NCBI GenBank assembly: GCA_021808285.1
Contig: JAKBBV010000001.1
Span: forward strand, 1-64,000
DNA: 64,000 nt
From: Pseudomonadota bacterium
GTDB taxonomy: Bacteria > Pseudomonadota > Alphaproteobacteria > Caulobacterales > Caulobacteraceae
Reading direction: 5' to 3'
Shown piece after piece: positions 62,944 through 64,000 of the stretch (position 1 is the stretch's first letter; each line of letters starts with the position of its first letter). The position numbers and the translations under genes are program-made. The notes beneath the pieces were generated by a model. That model had not been told where the DNA came from, did no database searches, and saw only the letters and a program-made list of their open reading frames with translations.

Positions 62944-64000
62944 CTATTTGCGGAAATGGTCGAAGATGCGCTGGGCCAGGGCCTCGCTGACGCCATCGAC
63001 CTTGACGAGATCCTCCACCGACGCGGCGGCGGCGCCCCGGGCCGAGCCGAAGGCGTGCAGGAGGGCCCGCTTGCGCGCCGGGCCGACGCCGTCGATCTCG
63101 TCCAGGGGGTTGGCGAACATCTCGCCGGCGCGGCGGGCGCGGTGCGTGCCGATGGCGAAGCGGTGCGCCTCATCGCGCAGGCGCTGAAGGAAATACAGCA
63201 CCGGGCTCTTGGGTTCGAGCATGAACGGCGCCTTGCCCGGCAGGAAGAACCGCTCCAGCCCGGCGTCCCGGTCCGGGCCCTTGGCGACCCCGACCACGGC
63301 GATGTCCTCAAGGCCAAGATCGGCCATGACCTCCAAGGCGGCGGCCAGCTGACCGGCGCCCCCGTCCACCAGGACAAGATCGGGTCGCGGCGGCTGGGCG
63401 CCTTCGGCCTCCTCATTGGCCAGGCGGGAAAAGCGGCGGCGCAGGACCTCGTTCATCATCGCATAGTCATCGCCGGGGGTGAGATCAGTCCCCTTGATGT
63501 TGAATTTGCGATACTGGCTCTTCTGGAAGCCGTCCGGGCCGGCGACGATCATGCCGCCCACCGCATGGGTCCCCATGATGTGGGAATTGTCATAGACCTC
63601 GATGCGCTCGGGCGGCGCCTCCAGCCCGAAGGCTTCCCCGACTCCAGCCAGCAGGCGCGACTGGGCGGAGCCTTCCGCCAGGCGCCGGCCCAGCGCCTCG
63701 CGCGCGTTCTGCGCCGCGTGATTGACGAGGTCGCGCTTTTCGCCGCGCTGGGGCCTCAGGATCTGCACCCTGCGACCGGATTTGAGACCGAAGGCCTCGG
63801 CCAGGAGCGCGGCGTCCTCGGGCTCGCGGTCCACGAGGATCAGGCGTGGGATCGGCTTGTCGTCATAGAACTGGCCCAGGAAGGCGGCGAGCACGCCCGC
63901 CTCGTCCTCGCCCCCCTCGGCGCGGGGAAAATAGGCGCGGTTGCCCCAGTTCTGCCCGGCGCGAAAGAAGAACACCTGGATACAGATCGCCCCGCCCTCG
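62944..64000 (-). CDS. uvrC: Excinuclease ABC subunit C, C-terminal part
   Basis: About 352 residues are visible; the N-terminal GIY-YIG half is cut by the window edge. The UvrBC-linker and RNase H-like domain is here ([58 protein letters not shown]). The helix-hairpin-helix tail follows ([39 protein letters not shown]). UvrC makes both incisions in nucleotide excision repair. The stop is 49 bases after the FAD oxidoreductase stop, in convergent orientation. Confidence 0.96.
   Translation of the reverse strand, partial: EGGAICIQVFFFRAGQNWGNRAYFPRAEGGEDEAGVLAAFLGQFYDDKPIPRLILVDREPEDAALLAEAFGLKSGRRVQILRPQRGEKRDLVNHAAQNAREALGRRLAEGSAQSRLLAGVGEAFGLEAPPERIEVYDNSHIMGTHAVGGMIVAGPDGFQKSQYRKFNIKGTDLTPGDDYAMMNEVLRRRFSRLANEEAEGAQPPRPDLVLVDGGAGQLAAALEVMADLGLEDIAVVGVAKGPDRDAGLERFFLPGKAPFMLEPKSPVLYFLQRLRDEAHRFAIGTHRARRAGEMFANPLDEIDGVGPARKRALLHAFGSARGAAAASVEDLVKVDGVSEALAQRIFDHFRK

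Noticed and set aside
61643-63187. A 514-codon frame overlapping the FAD oxidoreductase in another frame
   Set aside because: The FAD oxidoreductase frame has the Rossmann motif and full-length family match; this one is Arg/Gly/Pro-rich noise.

Overview
The window is high-GC DNA that reads as an ordinary alphaproteobacterial chromosome, most likely Caulobacterales (a Caulobacter or Phenylobacterium relative). This is inferred from gene families: a GroEL ending in GGM repeats with an alphaproteobacterial-type heat-shock promoter and CIRCE operator, an erythrin-VIT1 fusion (MbfA), a TonB receptor under FecI/FecR control, and several acyl-CoA dehydrogenases. There are no rRNA genes, CRISPR array, prophage or complete insertion sequence. 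Both ends cut genes: a methyltransferase on the left and uvrC on the right.

Layout. 0-6 kb: methyltransferase end, histidine phosphatase, aminoglycoside-phosphotransferase-like kinase, CocE-type hydrolase, a cupin gene broken by an amber codon, and dipZ. 6.4-13.9 kb: one tightly packed locus on the + strand: leader ORF, FecI-type sigma factor, 35-codon micro-ORF, FecR, TonB receptor, TlpA-like thioredoxin, DUF4266 lipoprotein, DUF3570 outer-membrane protein and ApbE flavin transferase. I read it as a self-regulated envelope redox/uptake module, and it is the best candidate here for an under-described system. 14-31 kb: universal stress protein, groESL, fatty-acid or steroid-type oxidation genes, tadA, rluB, a CPBP protease, rsmD, mutL, a DsbA-family protein, glnK-amtB and two envelope glycosyltransferases. 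31-41 kb: glycine-zipper protein, mnmC, small lipoprotein, MltB-type transglycosylase, an MprF-like aminoacyltransferase coupled to a metallo-beta-lactamase-fold protein, and pepN.

41.5-58 kb is the accessory half. It holds a wrecked VapC toxin gene, a two-domain HNH nuclease that looks modification-dependent, and a three-gene Phd/PemK/HEPN toxin-antitoxin-like operon with a 9-bp iteron operator. It also has three REPIN-like palindromic elements around tRNA-Met and pgsA, and nine copies of a GC-rich double-hairpin repeat, one of them inside a coding frame. Housekeeping genes between them include a pair of acyl-CoA dehydrogenases, pgsA, an M61 peptidase, mbfA and a cold-shock gene. 58-64 kb: an Lrp regulator divergent from a fused indolepyruvate oxidoreductase, an FAD oxidoreductase and uvrC.

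The very high GC keeps the antisense frames open through several large genes (groEL, pepN, the M61 peptidase, the indolepyruvate oxidoreductase). I treated those as shadows. Start sites were moved from the longest frame wherever a ribosome binding site, signal peptide or domain boundary argued for it. All functions are from reading motifs by eye; no database search was run.
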